A DNA stretch of 32,489 nucleotides. It comes from Tannerellaceae bacterium. Lineage in GTDB: Bacteria; Bacteroidota; Bacteroidia; Bacteroidales; Tannerellaceae. Location: NCBI GenBank assembly GCA_031288515.1, contig JAITRG010000077.1, forward strand, positions 1-32,489, given 5' to 3'. The position numbers and the translations under genes were made by a program. Below are positions 17,666 to 27,741 of the stretch, piece after piece. Each line of letters begins with the position of its first letter. The first letter of the stretch is position 1. The notes under the pieces were generated by a model. The model was given only the letters and a program-made list of their open reading frames with translations. It did not search any database and was not told the DNA's origin.

Positions 17666-18727
17666 ATGAAAATCACTAAACAACTGGTTTACGCATTATT
17701 ACTCGCCTTTGGGGCATTTTCCTGCACGCAGGAGAAAAGTGTGGATTTGAAAGTATTGCAGCTGAATACCTGGATACACGGGGAGCGTGTGCCCGGAGCG
17801 GCCGGAGGAATCGCCGACCTGATAGACCTCGCCGACCCCGACGTGGTATTGCTGTGCGAACTGGACGCCGGAAGCGAAACGCCCCTGGCGCAACGGTTGG
17901 CTGACGAACTCGGCAAACGGGGAAAAACGTACTTCAGCGACGGCAAGAACCTGCAAACCGGTATCCTGTCTAAATATGCCCTCGAAAACGTCTCGGTACT
18001 CCTCCCTACCATCGAACGCCACCGGCCGCTGGTCAAGGCGCACATCGCCGTAAACGGGCGGACGGTCGCCGTCTATTCGGCGCATCTGGACCACATGCAC
18101 TACGCCCCTTACCTCCCGCGCGGATACAACGGAGAGGGCGGAAAACTGGACGCGCCGGCTACGCACCCCGATTCGATTCTTGCAGACAGCCGCGCTTCCT
18201 GGCGAGACGATGCCATCCGGGGTTTTCTCCGTGAGGCGGAAGCGGAAACAGCCAAAGGACGCCTGGTAATCATCGGCGGAGACTTCAACGAACCGTCGCA
18301 CCTCGACTGGCAGGAAGACACGAAGGACATTCGCGACCACCGGGGCGCCGTTGTCCGCTGGGACGTGTCGCAAATGCTCTATGAAGCCGGCTACATCGAC
18401 ATTTACCGTCATCTCTACCCCAATGCCCTGACGCATCCGGGATTTACCTGGCCGGCCGGCAATACGTATGCCCGGCTGGAAGACCTCTACCCGGCGCCCG
18501 ACGCCGACGAGCGCGACCGTATCGATTTCATTTACTGCTATCCGCAACCGGGCGCCATACCGGTCAAAGCATGCATCGCAGGCCCGCCCGCTTCGGTAGT
18601 TTACGGAAAAATCGCGCCCGACGAAACCGCCGACGCCATCCTCGCCCCACAAAGCGTCTGGCCGAGCGACCACAAAGGCAACCTGGCCATTTTCCGCATC
18701 TCGCCGCCGGCAACATCCCATCCGTAA
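17666..18727 (+). CDS. Endonuclease/exonuclease/phosphatase (EEP) superfamily lipoprotein
   Basis: Signal peptide with lipobox MKITKQLVYALLLAFGAFSCTQ; EEP motifs LQLNTW, GGDFNEPS, DRIDFIY, SDHKGNLA; start moved from 17603 because the -7 element falls inside the longer ORF. Confidence 0.82.
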   Translation: MKITKQLVYALLLAFGAFSCTQEKSVDLKVLQLNTWIHGERVPGAAGGIADLIDLADPDVVLLCELDAGSETPLAQRLADELGKRGKTYFSDGKNLQTGILSKYALENVSVLLPTIERHRPLVKAHIAVNGRTVAVYSAHLDHMHYAPYLPRGYNGEGGKLDAPATHPDSILADSRASWRDDAIRGFLREAEAETAKGRLVIIGGDFNEPSHLDWQEDTKDIRDHRGAVVRWDVSQMLYEAGYIDIYRHLYPNALTHPGFTWPAGNTYARLEDLYPAPDADERDRIDFIYCYPQPGAIPVKACIAGPPASVVYGKIAPDETADAILAPQSVWPSDHKGNLAIFRISPPATSHP

Positions 18728-18953
18728 ACGCAACCGGACGCACCGGCAAGCCCGCTACCCATAAAGGCCGCGGGCAAGTTTTATGTTGTCAAGCGCCAAA
18801 GTTCAGGCCATCTCCCATCGCCCGGATTGCAGAAAGGCATTCCTAATGAACGAAATTCCGTAGCCATGTCCTAGGCAAACAGCCACAATGGTTTTGCCCT
18901 TTCCTCTTTTTGGCGCGATTCTTCGATAGCATTCACCCGGCGCTGTTTTTCCC

Positions 18954-19181
18954 TTGCGATATGTATTGATCAATGGCGTGAAAGTGGCTGTGGAAAATTT
19001 GTTTGACAAAAAGCCTCTCACATTTTATGAAGTTGTTTATAAAGCGCCGGAAGAACATAAAGGAAATGGTAACGTTACTGTCATGTTCAGATCGCAAGCG
19101 GGCAAACATGCCGGAACGGTATTTGCCTTGAAGTCAACAATCGATCCGTGGAAATTTCCGAATTATAAGTTTTATTTCTAA
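18954..19181 (+). pseudogene. Gene remnant resembling the C-terminus of a GH127-like glycosidase
   Basis: LRYVLINGVKVAVENLFDKKPLTFYEVVYKAPEEHKGNGNVTVMFRSQAGKHAGTVFALKS...; no good start, in-frame stop at 18927; the NGV...EVVY..PEE...VTV.F...G..AG pattern recalls GH127 C-termini. Confidence 0.35.
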
Positions 19182-19190
19182 AACACGTAA

Positions 19191-19220
19191 AGGAGAGGGC
19201 CTCAAAAGTCCTCTCTTTTT
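19191..19220 (+). terminator. Rho-independent terminator
   Basis: GAGAGG-gcctcaaaagt-CCTCTC-TTTTT. Confidence 0.6.
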
Positions 19221-19252
19221 ATGGGCGCATACTGGGGAACCGTGAATTTCCT

Positions 19253-21439
19253 TTATAATACAAGGCTATGCGTGCCGGCAGTTACTTTCTGCCTTTTACC
19301 TTCAGGCGATACGACTTCGGCAGAAGTTCCTTCGGGCACTGTTAGCTGAACCTGAAGCCGGCTGCCTGATTTCTTTATTCCTACCGTTATTTTACCGAAA
19401 TGGGTATCTACTACGGCTCCGACTTCGGTAAGATTGCCCATCTGAGGCTCTACTTTAAAGGTTTTAAAGCCGGGCGACGACGGTTCGACGCCACAGACTT
19501 TCCGGCTTAGCGCCGTCAGCGGGCCTCCGCTCCAGGCATGATTAATCGTTCCGCCACCGAACCCTTCGTCTCCAATGCCCCATCCCTCAAACAGCGTGGT
19601 ATATGGGTAAGCCATCATTCCGGCATAGCGTTCCTTCATGCGCTGCAAAGCAAATTCCGGCCGGTTCATCCGGAAGAGCGCTTCCAATACATACTTCTCC
19701 ATATAGGGGCTGGCGTGGTATTCTTTCCGCAAGACATTTATTATGGCTGGGTATTTATCTTCCGTCGCCAGTCCGGATACAACGGCCATTGCCTGCGCCC
19801 GGTCGTCGGTTTCGCCTTTATAGCCAGGGGAACGATAGGCTGCCCCATTCCAGAAGCGGATGTCGAAACAGTTGGCTAAGGTTTTCATCTTTTGGGTGAT
19901 AAAGGCTACGTCTTCCTGTTTGCCAAGTTGCCCGGCAAACGCTCTTTGCGCTTTGAGGGCTAAGTAATACCAGCAGTTGGTAAGTACGCCCATGTCTATA
20001 TTTTCGCCCCAGTCGCCCCAGTTCCATTCGCCGGTACGTTCGATAGCCAGGCCGCTTTTATCTACTTTCCACACGTCATGCAGGTAACGGGAGAGGCGGT
20101 CGTAAATTACCGGGACAAAAGCGCTGTCGGCGCTATAAAAGTACTGGGTATAAAAACCATACCATCCTACGGAAGCCAGCATCTGGAGAGGCAATTCTTT
20201 CGCCCAGTTACCGGCAGGCACGGGAGAATAGATCACGCCGTCTGCACGCTGCCAGTTCATCAGTTCGTAGATACCTTTAAGGGCCAATTGCTGTCCCGGA
20301 GGAGAAAGTGTATAGAAGACTTCGCCCAGTTCGTTCACTTCGTCTCCCCACCATTGGGCGCGTTCCCTGTCGGGGCAATCCATATAGCTGTCGCGCATGG
20401 TTATATAAAGCGTTCTGGCCGAGCGCTTCCACAATTCGTTATAAAAAGGGTCGTTGCATTGGAACGAGCCGCTGAACTCGGCATTATAACCTGTCTCGCG
20501 ATACCCGGCTTCGAGTACTTTTACCCCTTCCGGGATGATATACCATACCTCATGGCCGTTCATCCATCCATAGCTTTCGTATTCCTGCACACCTTCGCGG
20601 GTGATGTATTCGGCGCGGACGTTATTGGAACTTCCTCCACGATAATTGTCTGTCTGCATATGGATTGTGGCGCCGGATTTTGCTTCTACCCTTAACCAGG
20701 GAGTTACCTGGCAATTGTAAGGAAGCTTACCAATGAGCGTATCGCCGGATTGCCTCATCCCGAAATAAGGCGTTAGCCCGTAATCTTTCCATTGCGGGAT
20801 GGGGCGTTCTACCAATTGCCCGAAAGGGGCGTCTCCTGCTTTGGCTACCGGAACGGCTTGCGGCAAAGAGCCTTCAAAGGCGGTTTGATTCCAACCGTCT
20901 ATTTCCCGCCGGGCGTCAAAACGGATATTGCTTTCCGGCAAACGATAGTTGGGAAACGGGGCTTCCGTATTCTGATAGGCTTCATATATGTCGCACTGCC
21001 AGCTTGCATCAGAGGCAATTTCTATACCGGGAGCCGCCGCATCAAACAGCAGAGCCGCTTTACCGCTATTGATATGGCTAAACCCGTCTTGCCCGAAATG
21101 CCATACCAGTACGGCTATCAGATTCTCTCCCGGCGTGAGATAAGGCGCAATATCTACTACGTCGTAATAGGTATCATGCGGCGAAGGGCCGCGCTTCAGC
21201 CCGCCTTCAAAAACGACCATTTGGTTGTTTATCCAAAGCCAGTATTTGGAATCGGCGGCAATACGGGCTTTAAGAGATTGCGGAACGGTGGCGATATCGG
21301 CCGTTTTCCGGTAAATCAACCAGGTGTTTTTAGCGCTCTGACATCTTTCCGTATTAATCCATTGCCCTTTCCATTCTGCGGCAAACGTATGCTGCGCTAC
21401 CATAAGCAGCGCGAATAAAAACAGCTTTTTCATATTCAA
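19253..21439 (-). CDS. Alpha-L-rhamnosidase-related glycoside hydrolase (GH78-like)
   Basis: Signal peptide; SYMDCPDRERAQWWGDEVNE, TLFEGWGIGDEGFGGGTINHAWSGGPLTALSRKVCGVEPSSPGFKTFKVEPQ. Confidence 0.82.
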   Translation of the reverse strand: MNMKKLFLFALLMVAQHTFAAEWKGQWINTERCQSAKNTWLIYRKTADIATVPQSLKARIAADSKYWLWINNQMVVFEGGLKRGPSPHDTYYDVVDIAPYLTPGENLIAVLVWHFGQDGFSHINSGKAALLFDAAAPGIEIASDASWQCDIYEAYQNTEAPFPNYRLPESNIRFDARREIDGWNQTAFEGSLPQAVPVAKAGDAPFGQLVERPIPQWKDYGLTPYFGMRQSGDTLIGKLPYNCQVTPWLRVEAKSGATIHMQTDNYRGGSSNNVRAEYITREGVQEYESYGWMNGHEVWYIIPEGVKVLEAGYRETGYNAEFSGSFQCNDPFYNELWKRSARTLYITMRDSYMDCPDRERAQWWGDEVNELGEVFYTLSPPGQQLALKGIYELMNWQRADGVIYSPVPAGNWAKELPLQMLASVGWYGFYTQYFYSADSAFVPVIYDRLSRYLHDVWKVDKSGLAIERTGEWNWGDWGENIDMGVLTNCWYYLALKAQRAFAGQLGKQEDVAFITQKMKTLANCFDIRFWNGAAYRSPGYKGETDDRAQAMAVVSGLATEDKYPAIINVLRKEYHASPYMEKYVLEALFRMNRPEFALQRMKERYAGMMAYPYTTLFEGWGIGDEGFGGGTINHAWSGGPLTALSRKVCGVEPSSPGFKTFKVEPQMGNLTEVGAVVDTHFGKITVGIKKSGSRLQVQLTVPEGTSAEVVSPEGKRQKVTAGTHSLVL

Positions 21440-24021
21440 TCTTTATAAGTAAACGTATGCAAACCGGAGCCTACGGATTGTTTAACGCCGTTTACAATAA
21501 TATCGGCCGTGCAATTGGCAGGGATACTTACTTTCAGCGTTACCTGTCCTTCCTCCCTTGTCCAATGAGAATAAACGTATCCGTTTACCGACCGGTAAGC
21601 GCCTTTCGCCCAGCTCAGCTCCTTCACGAAGTGAGGCGTTATCAATACATTCCTGAAGCCGGGCTTCGACTCGTCATAATTTATACCGGCAATCCGGTTC
21701 ATCATCCAGGCAGACACGTCGCCCATAAATACATGGTTCAGCGAAGCATCATGAAACTGAGGACTCAACGTCCATGTCTCGGCCAAGGTGGCGTACCCCA
21801 TTGTTTCCACCCAGTATCCCCACGAAGGAGCATCTGTTTTCAATACCATCTTCATGGCGTCTTCTACGTATCCGTACCGGGTAAGCATGGCGGGAACCGT
21901 TTTGCTGCCTAATAAGCCAAAATCAAGGAAATGATCGCCCGCCTCCACTACTTCTTTTAATTTAGCGGCTACGGCCTCTTCCCTGCCTTCGGGCACAATA
22001 CCCAGGTAAAGAGCCAGCGCCTGCGCCGTTTGCGTGCCTTCGGCATAGGTATTGGCGGCGGCATCGAAGAATTTAGCGTTGACCAGTTCTTTCAGGCGGG
22101 CAGCCTTCTGCTCGTAGGGAGCCGGGTCTTTTCCTGTCAGGCCGGCAAAACGGGCCATCAGGGTATAATCCAAATAATAATAGGCGGTAGACGTATATTC
22201 GTAGTTTGTAACGGCTTTCCAGTATACCCAGTCGCCCAGTCCGAACGGCAGGTATCCGCCGTCTTTTTCTTTCGCCTGAAGATAGGCCAGGTAACGTTCC
22301 ATCACAGGATAAATCTTTTCGATGCATTGGGTATCGCCATAATAGTTATACAAAGCGTTCGGTATGATAAAGAGCGCAGCGTCCCATACCGGCCCGGGCC
22401 ATTCGCCGTATCCCCACCCGCTCGATGGAATAATCCCGGAAATGCCGCCCCCTTCGAGTTGATTGTCGATAAAGTCGTTCATCCATTTTTCATAGAACGT
22501 AATGCCGTCGAAACCCAGCAGCCCCAGGTCTGCGGCAACATGCGCATCAGCCGTCCAGCCGTTCTTTTCGCGTTGCGGACAATCGGTCGGTATGCTATGG
22601 ATATTGCTGCGGTAAGCCAGCATGGTAGCGTCCCAGATTTTGTTCATCAGTTCATTGGAACAACTAAAGCTTCCAGCCGGGTTCAAATCTGTATGGATAA
22701 AACAGGCGGTAAGGCTTTCTTCGTTTAGCTCAACAGGCTCGGAGGCTTCTACTTCCACATGTTGAAAACCATGATAGGTAAAGGATGGCATAAAGGTTTC
22801 GCCGGCTTCATCGCCACTGAGGTAATAGATATCCGTCTGGAATTTCTCATACGGTTTCACCGGATGATAGTATACGTCGATATTCCCCTGCTCAAGACGG
22901 CCGTTTTCTTTTAATAATTCGCCGTATTTCAACGTTATTTTCGTGCCGGCAGCGCCTTTTATATCAAGCCTGCATAAACCGGCAATATTTTCAGGGAATG
23001 AGAAGACATACAGCTTATCGCTGAATTTCTTAACAGAATCGGGAGAATAGTAACCGGTAACGGAAATACCCGGCGCCGGCTGCGCCGTAATAAGAGGAGC
23101 GGGCGCTTGCGTAAGCGTGGCAGGCTGCCAGCCGCTTTCGTCGCACTCAGGCGTTTTCCAGCCTTTGTCGAGCCGCGCATCATATATATCGCCGCTATAC
23201 AAATTGTTATATAAATAAGGGCCGGTAGACGTTTTCCAGCTTTCATCCGTACCGAATGTATCTACCGTACCATCCGTATAGGTTACACGAAGTTCGCACA
23301 TCATACGCGGCCGGTTACGCCAGCGGGCTTCATGGAAATTCCACGTAGCCACCGACTGTTCGTTATACCAGCCATTGCCTAATACGGTTGCGATGATATT
23401 TTCTCCCGGTTTGAGGCTGTAAGTAACGTCGTGCGTTACGTAAAGAATGCGCTTATCAAAATGCGTATAACCTGGATCGAGGTAGTTCACGCCTACGCGC
23501 GAACCATTAATAAAGGCTTCATAATATCCGGCGGCGGCTATATAGAGGCGGGCCTTTTCTACCTCTTTGTTTATCGTTACTTTCTTGCGGAAAAGCGGAG
23601 CCGGTTCATACTCTTTATCATGGCTGTCGGTAATCCATCCGGCAGACCAGTCGGCAGCGGAAAACTTGGCTGTCTCAAAATAAGCGGTATCGCTTGTCAG
23701 GGTTTTCGTTCCTTTTTCGTCCCATCCTGTTACTACCCAGTAATACCCTGTATGGGGCTGAAGAGGAGTTCCTTCCTTGTATGTTTCCAATTTACCGGGT
23801 TCGGCGCCTAATTTTATTTCATACCGGGAAATGACGGCAGGTTCTTCGCCATCGTTTTCGTAGCTCCAGGTAAGCCGTGGCGCAGGCGTACCTATTCCTG
23901 CAGGGTCGTACAGATATTCGGTACGCAGGTCTGTCGGCGCGATATGCCGGTTCTCCCGGTTACATCGTATCGCAGTAAATACCCATACTACGCAAACAAT
24001 AATAAATAATAATTTCCGCAT
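21436..24021 (-). CDS. GH78 alpha-L-rhamnosidase, lipoprotein
   Basis: APTDLRTEYLYDPAGIGTPAPRLTWSYEN, SIPTDCPQREKNGWTADAHVAADLGLLGFD, lipobox-like TAIRC. Confidence 0.93.
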   Translation of the reverse strand: MRKLLFIIVCVVWVFTAIRCNRENRHIAPTDLRTEYLYDPAGIGTPAPRLTWSYENDGEEPAVISRYEIKLGAEPGKLETYKEGTPLQPHTGYYWVVTGWDEKGTKTLTSDTAYFETAKFSAADWSAGWITDSHDKEYEPAPLFRKKVTINKEVEKARLYIAAAGYYEAFINGSRVGVNYLDPGYTHFDKRILYVTHDVTYSLKPGENIIATVLGNGWYNEQSVATWNFHEARWRNRPRMMCELRVTYTDGTVDTFGTDESWKTSTGPYLYNNLYSGDIYDARLDKGWKTPECDESGWQPATLTQAPAPLITAQPAPGISVTGYYSPDSVKKFSDKLYVFSFPENIAGLCRLDIKGAAGTKITLKYGELLKENGRLEQGNIDVYYHPVKPYEKFQTDIYYLSGDEAGETFMPSFTYHGFQHVEVEASEPVELNEESLTACFIHTDLNPAGSFSCSNELMNKIWDATMLAYRSNIHSIPTDCPQREKNGWTADAHVAADLGLLGFDGITFYEKWMNDFIDNQLEGGGISGIIPSSGWGYGEWPGPVWDAALFIIPNALYNYYGDTQCIEKIYPVMERYLAYLQAKEKDGGYLPFGLGDWVYWKAVTNYEYTSTAYYYLDYTLMARFAGLTGKDPAPYEQKAARLKELVNAKFFDAAANTYAEGTQTAQALALYLGIVPEGREEAVAAKLKEVVEAGDHFLDFGLLGSKTVPAMLTRYGYVEDAMKMVLKTDAPSWGYWVETMGYATLAETWTLSPQFHDASLNHVFMGDVSAWMMNRIAGINYDESKPGFRNVLITPHFVKELSWAKGAYRSVNGYVYSHWTREEGQVTLKVSIPANCTADIIVNGVKQSVGSGLHTFTYKD

Positions 24022-24031
24022 AGTTTTCTTT

Positions 24032-25786
24032 TTATTCTGTCAGTATGGTTATTCCTTCCGGAGCCTTTATGACGCTTTCTATTTCGCCGTCCGCTTTTTT
24101 CTCATGGCGAATGGTTATTATACCCCGGGGCGTGGGGAATGTACCTTCTACCCATTGCAAATCGCCAAGATTCGGAACGATACGCACTTTGCTGCATCCG
24201 GGTTCTACCACCTGCACGCCGAGGACATATTCGCTCAGCCACGCCGTAGGCCCCGAAGCCCAGCCGTGGCAAAGGCTATGCCTGAAACCCTTGTAACAAT
24301 AATCGCCGTAATCTCCGTGAATATCTTTTTTCCCTTCGGGAATCAATTCGTCAATACGCCCGGCATTTGCCAGCCAGTCGATATTGAAGTCTTCCCAGAA
24401 AGTAGTGGCGCCCAAATCAAGCATGGCGCCCCAATAGCGGCGGATTACGTCGAGCGCCCCCCGGTAGTTTCCGGCGGCCGCCATGGCGCGCAGCATATAG
24501 TATCCGTAAAAGGTAGAGAAGCCGCTTGCGCCATTGACCGATAAGAATTTCTCGTCTGCCTCATCCGGTTCCATCATACCTGCCAGCGCCATTAATGCTG
24601 CCGCTTGTTTGGATCCCGGGGCATCCGGCTTTTTCCCCGAATTGAGGACGGCTTTGTATGCTTCCGACGATACTTTTACGGCACGGTCCGTGGCCTTGCT
24701 ACATTCTTTAGCCAATTCAAAGTCGCCAAGAATGGCGCATAGTTCTCCGCCTGCTTTGAAGGCCATGATCATCAAGGCCTGCAAGCCGGCGTTTATCGCT
24801 TCTTTATTTTCGCTCGAAGGCCAGTCGAGGAAACGGCTCCCGTCTAACTGTTCACGCCCGTCCTTGTCTGTCTTATCCATTAAGTAGCGAAGCAGGCCGG
24901 CGAGGTATTCTTTCTGTTTTTCCAGGTATTTTAAATCGCCCTGGTAGTAATACCAGTCACGGTGTATCAGTATCCACCAGAGGGAGTATGAGCTTATGCT
25001 GTTCATCCAGCCCGGGAGGGGCGTTATATCCCGTACCAAGTCGAGGCTTTTGGGTACGGATTCGTTTTTACCGAATACGGTATTCACCGTCATCACTTCG
25101 GGATGAAGGTCGCCCACCCATACGAGGCGGTCGCGTTTGATACCGTCCCACAGGTAATCCTGCATATTGAGGTGTACCGTGTATGCGCCCGTCTGCCAGA
25201 TACGGTTGAGCCGCTCGTCGTTGCAGCGGAACGAGCCTTTATAGGGAATATCGCGATAGGTATAAACGGCTCTTATCTCTTTCAGATACAGCTCTGTTTC
25301 TTTACTTACGAGGTCTATCCGCGCAAAGCGGAAACCGGAGTTACCTACCTCCATTACGCCAAGCCAGGGAAGGGTTATTTTAAAATCCCTCATGGCATGG
25401 TCGTTGGTGGCTCCTTTTTCGCCAATGTCGCTCATCGCTTCGCCGGCGGATTCTCCCAAACGGATTCTTACTTCTACCGGCGTTTGCGAATCAGACATCC
25501 CGGTAACGAGTTGGATGCCTCCTTGCAGTTCGCGTCCGAAGTCAAGCAGGATAGCAGCCGAGGCGTCGCCTGTATTTTTCATTACGCAGATGCGGCTATT
25601 GGACAAATCGGATTGCCCGTTTCCCGGCAAAAGCAGATTGTCTACATTTTTAATCAGCGTATCGTTCTGTTGCCATACAATCCGAACGGGAGAAAGATAC
25701 TCCCTCACCCGTTCATCCCGTTGCCGGGCAATGGCGGGAATAGAAAGGATTGCTAATATAATAACTGTTGCCTTTTTCATTTTCAC
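24032..25786 (-). CDS. Alpha-L-rhamnosidase-like six-hairpin glycosidase
   Basis: LDFGRELQGGIQLV, YLWDGIKRDRLVWVGDLHPEV, GFRHSLCHGWASGPTAWLSEYVLGVQVVEPG. Confidence 0.85.
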   Translation of the reverse strand: MKMKKATVIILAILSIPAIARQRDERVREYLSPVRIVWQQNDTLIKNVDNLLLPGNGQSDLSNSRICVMKNTGDASAAILLDFGRELQGGIQLVTGMSDSQTPVEVRIRLGESAGEAMSDIGEKGATNDHAMRDFKITLPWLGVMEVGNSGFRFARIDLVSKETELYLKEIRAVYTYRDIPYKGSFRCNDERLNRIWQTGAYTVHLNMQDYLWDGIKRDRLVWVGDLHPEVMTVNTVFGKNESVPKSLDLVRDITPLPGWMNSISSYSLWWILIHRDWYYYQGDLKYLEKQKEYLAGLLRYLMDKTDKDGREQLDGSRFLDWPSSENKEAINAGLQALMIMAFKAGGELCAILGDFELAKECSKATDRAVKVSSEAYKAVLNSGKKPDAPGSKQAAALMALAGMMEPDEADEKFLSVNGASGFSTFYGYYMLRAMAAAGNYRGALDVIRRYWGAMLDLGATTFWEDFNIDWLANAGRIDELIPEGKKDIHGDYGDYCYKGFRHSLCHGWASGPTAWLSEYVLGVQVVEPGCSKVRIVPNLGDLQWVEGTFPTPRGIITIRHEKKADGEIESVIKAPEGITILTE

Positions 25787-25816
25787 TTGCTTGCTTTTAC
25801 TGTCTGACTATGTTTA

Positions 25817-26614
25817 CTATTCTATCTTATCCAGGCCGAATGCCGGAACCAAGCCATCTAACTGTTCATCGGTCATTCCTTCGGGTTCGTAGCCTGCCAT
25901 GCGGGCGCTGAAGTAGATTTGCGCCGATTTGCCGAGCGTATCGATTGCATCGAAACATTCGATAATGTCTTCGCCTACGGCCAGGATACCGTGTTTCTCC
26001 CAGAATACCACGTCGTGCTTTTCGAGCTGTTTGATTGTGGCGTGCGCCAGTTCAACTGTTCCCGGTATTTCATAAGGAACGATTCCTATTCCTTTCGGTA
26101 CGATGATACGGCACTCCGGAATCATACTCCACAGCAGTCGGGTGATAACTTCCGACTGTATTAACGGTTTGCAATGCGTCATCCCTATCAGATCGGTAGG
26201 ATGTGTGTGCAATACCACTTTATTGTCGCGTCCTTTGGCGCGGAGGTAATTGTGCATCAGCAGGTGGGAAGGCAGTTCGGAAGTAGGCGCAATCGCTTCT
26301 TCGGCAATAATTTCGTATGAAAGGCCGTCGTCGGCAATCCGTATCAGGGAACCGTTGGCAAATGGCGCCTGCGCTACGTATCGCATCCGTTTACCGGTTC
26401 CGGTTACGTAAAAGATGTGCCCGGCGAGCGCTGTCATGGCTTCCGGCAAAGATACCGCAGGGGCGATGGCAGGCCGTTTCTTTTCTTCTTCACTCATCAG
26501 GGCGGTAACGTTCACCGATATGTTTCCTCCGTTACGCTCTGCCCAGCCTTTGGCCCAAAGATATCCGGCCACTTCGGCTATACGGGCTATTTCACGCATT
26601 AATACCTCATTCAT
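25817..26614 (-). CDS. rhaD: Rhamnulose-1-phosphate aldolase
   Basis: Class II aldolase: WAERNGGNISVNV, HLLMHNYLR..., VVLHTHPTDLIGMTH, VVFWEKHGILAVG. Confidence 0.93.
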   Translation of the reverse strand: MNEVLMREIARIAEVAGYLWAKGWAERNGGNISVNVTALMSEEEKKRPAIAPAVSLPEAMTALAGHIFYVTGTGKRMRYVAQAPFANGSLIRIADDGLSYEIIAEEAIAPTSELPSHLLMHNYLRAKGRDNKVVLHTHPTDLIGMTHCKPLIQSEVITRLLWSMIPECRIIVPKGIGIVPYEIPGTVELAHATIKQLEKHDVVFWEKHGILAVGEDIIECFDAIDTLGKSAQIYFSARMAGYEPEGMTDEQLDGLVPAFGLDKIE

Positions 26615-26703
26615 TCTTTTGATTCTTTTATTTATTTTATTTTCTATGATTATTATTCTATTACTTTAATTACCGATTATTTTACGTAGCTGCTCCGGCT
26701 ATT

Positions 26704-27723
26704 TTAAACAAGATTCGGGAAGAAAAGGGAGAATATCAACAGCCCCATGCCGGCGACGAGGACATAGATTGTCGTCATGCCTGTTCCTTTCCACTCTTTG
26801 AGGATAATGCCCCATACGTTGCTTAATATAACATTGAGCGACATCAGGATACTCCACGAAAAGGCCAGCATCACGGGCGAACCGGCGAAATAGCTCTTTC
26901 CCATTCCCAGACCGAAAAACTGGGAGTACCACAACACGCCGGCTAAGGCGCAAAATAACACATTATTGAGCAATGCTCCGCCTGATACGGCGAAATAATC
27001 TTTCCCGCTTTTGTTTTTAATGTTCTGGAAGATGCAGTAAACCGCATTGGTAAAGAAGCCTCCCAGCGTTACCATCAGGGTGGCGGGCAACGTTTTGAAC
27101 AACTCGTTGCTTCCGTCTGCCACAAGCGGCTCGCCGGCTTCAAGTCCCAGAGCGAAACAGGCGCTCATAACGCCTGCCAGCAAAGCGACCGACAATCCTT
27201 TTGTCAAGGCGAAATCTTTTACGGCCGCTTTCTTTTCTTCTTCCGTCATATTCTTTGCCCGCAGGCTTCCGGCATAGCCTATCACGGCAATACCTCCGAG
27301 GGTTATGCAGACGCCGATGAGGAGTATCAATCCATTGCCTTGAAACAAATCCGTACCTTTCATCAGCGCGGGAATGACCGTGCCGAATGCAGAGCAGGTT
27401 CCCAGGGCGATAGACTGCCCCAGGGCTATTCCCAGGTAGCGCATGCTCAGCCCGAAGGTGAGCCCCCCTATCCCCCACAGTACGCCAAAGCCCATTGCCT
27501 TGAGTGCGGCGGATGGGTCGGCAGAGAGAATCTGCGCCAGGCTGCTTCCTTCGGGTACAGCCAGCAGCGCGCCCAAAAGAGGAAAGACGAGCCAGGCAAA
27601 GATTCCCTGTACAAGCCAGAAACATTCCCAGCTCCATCCTTTCACTTTATTAACAGGTACGTATGAACTGCTTTGTCCGAAACTCCCTATCGCAATAATT
27701 ACTAAACCGATAATCGTGTTCAT
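26704..27723 (-). CDS. rhaT: L-rhamnose/H+ symporter
   Basis: Multi-TM protein, SSSYVPVNKVKGWSWECFWLVQGIFAWLVFPLLGALL, GVLWGIGGLTFGLSMRYLGIALG, typical RhaT. Confidence 0.93.
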   Translation of the reverse strand: MNTIIGLVIIAIGSFGQSSSYVPVNKVKGWSWECFWLVQGIFAWLVFPLLGALLAVPEGSSLAQILSADPSAALKAMGFGVLWGIGGLTFGLSMRYLGIALGQSIALGTCSAFGTVIPALMKGTDLFQGNGLILLIGVCITLGGIAVIGYAGSLRAKNMTEEEKKAAVKDFALTKGLSVALLAGVMSACFALGLEAGEPLVADGSNELFKTLPATLMVTLGGFFTNAVYCIFQNIKNKSGKDYFAVSGGALLNNVLFCALAGVLWYSQFFGLGMGKSYFAGSPVMLAFSWSILMSLNVILSNVWGIILKEWKGTGMTTIYVLVAGMGLLIFSLFFPNLV

Positions 27724-27741
27724 AAAAAAAACGCTGTTTTT

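Noticed and set aside
17699-18733. 344-aa minus-strand ORF antisense to the EEP lipoprotein
   Set aside because: Shadow ORF in a GC-rich gene; the plus-strand EEP motifs are decisive.
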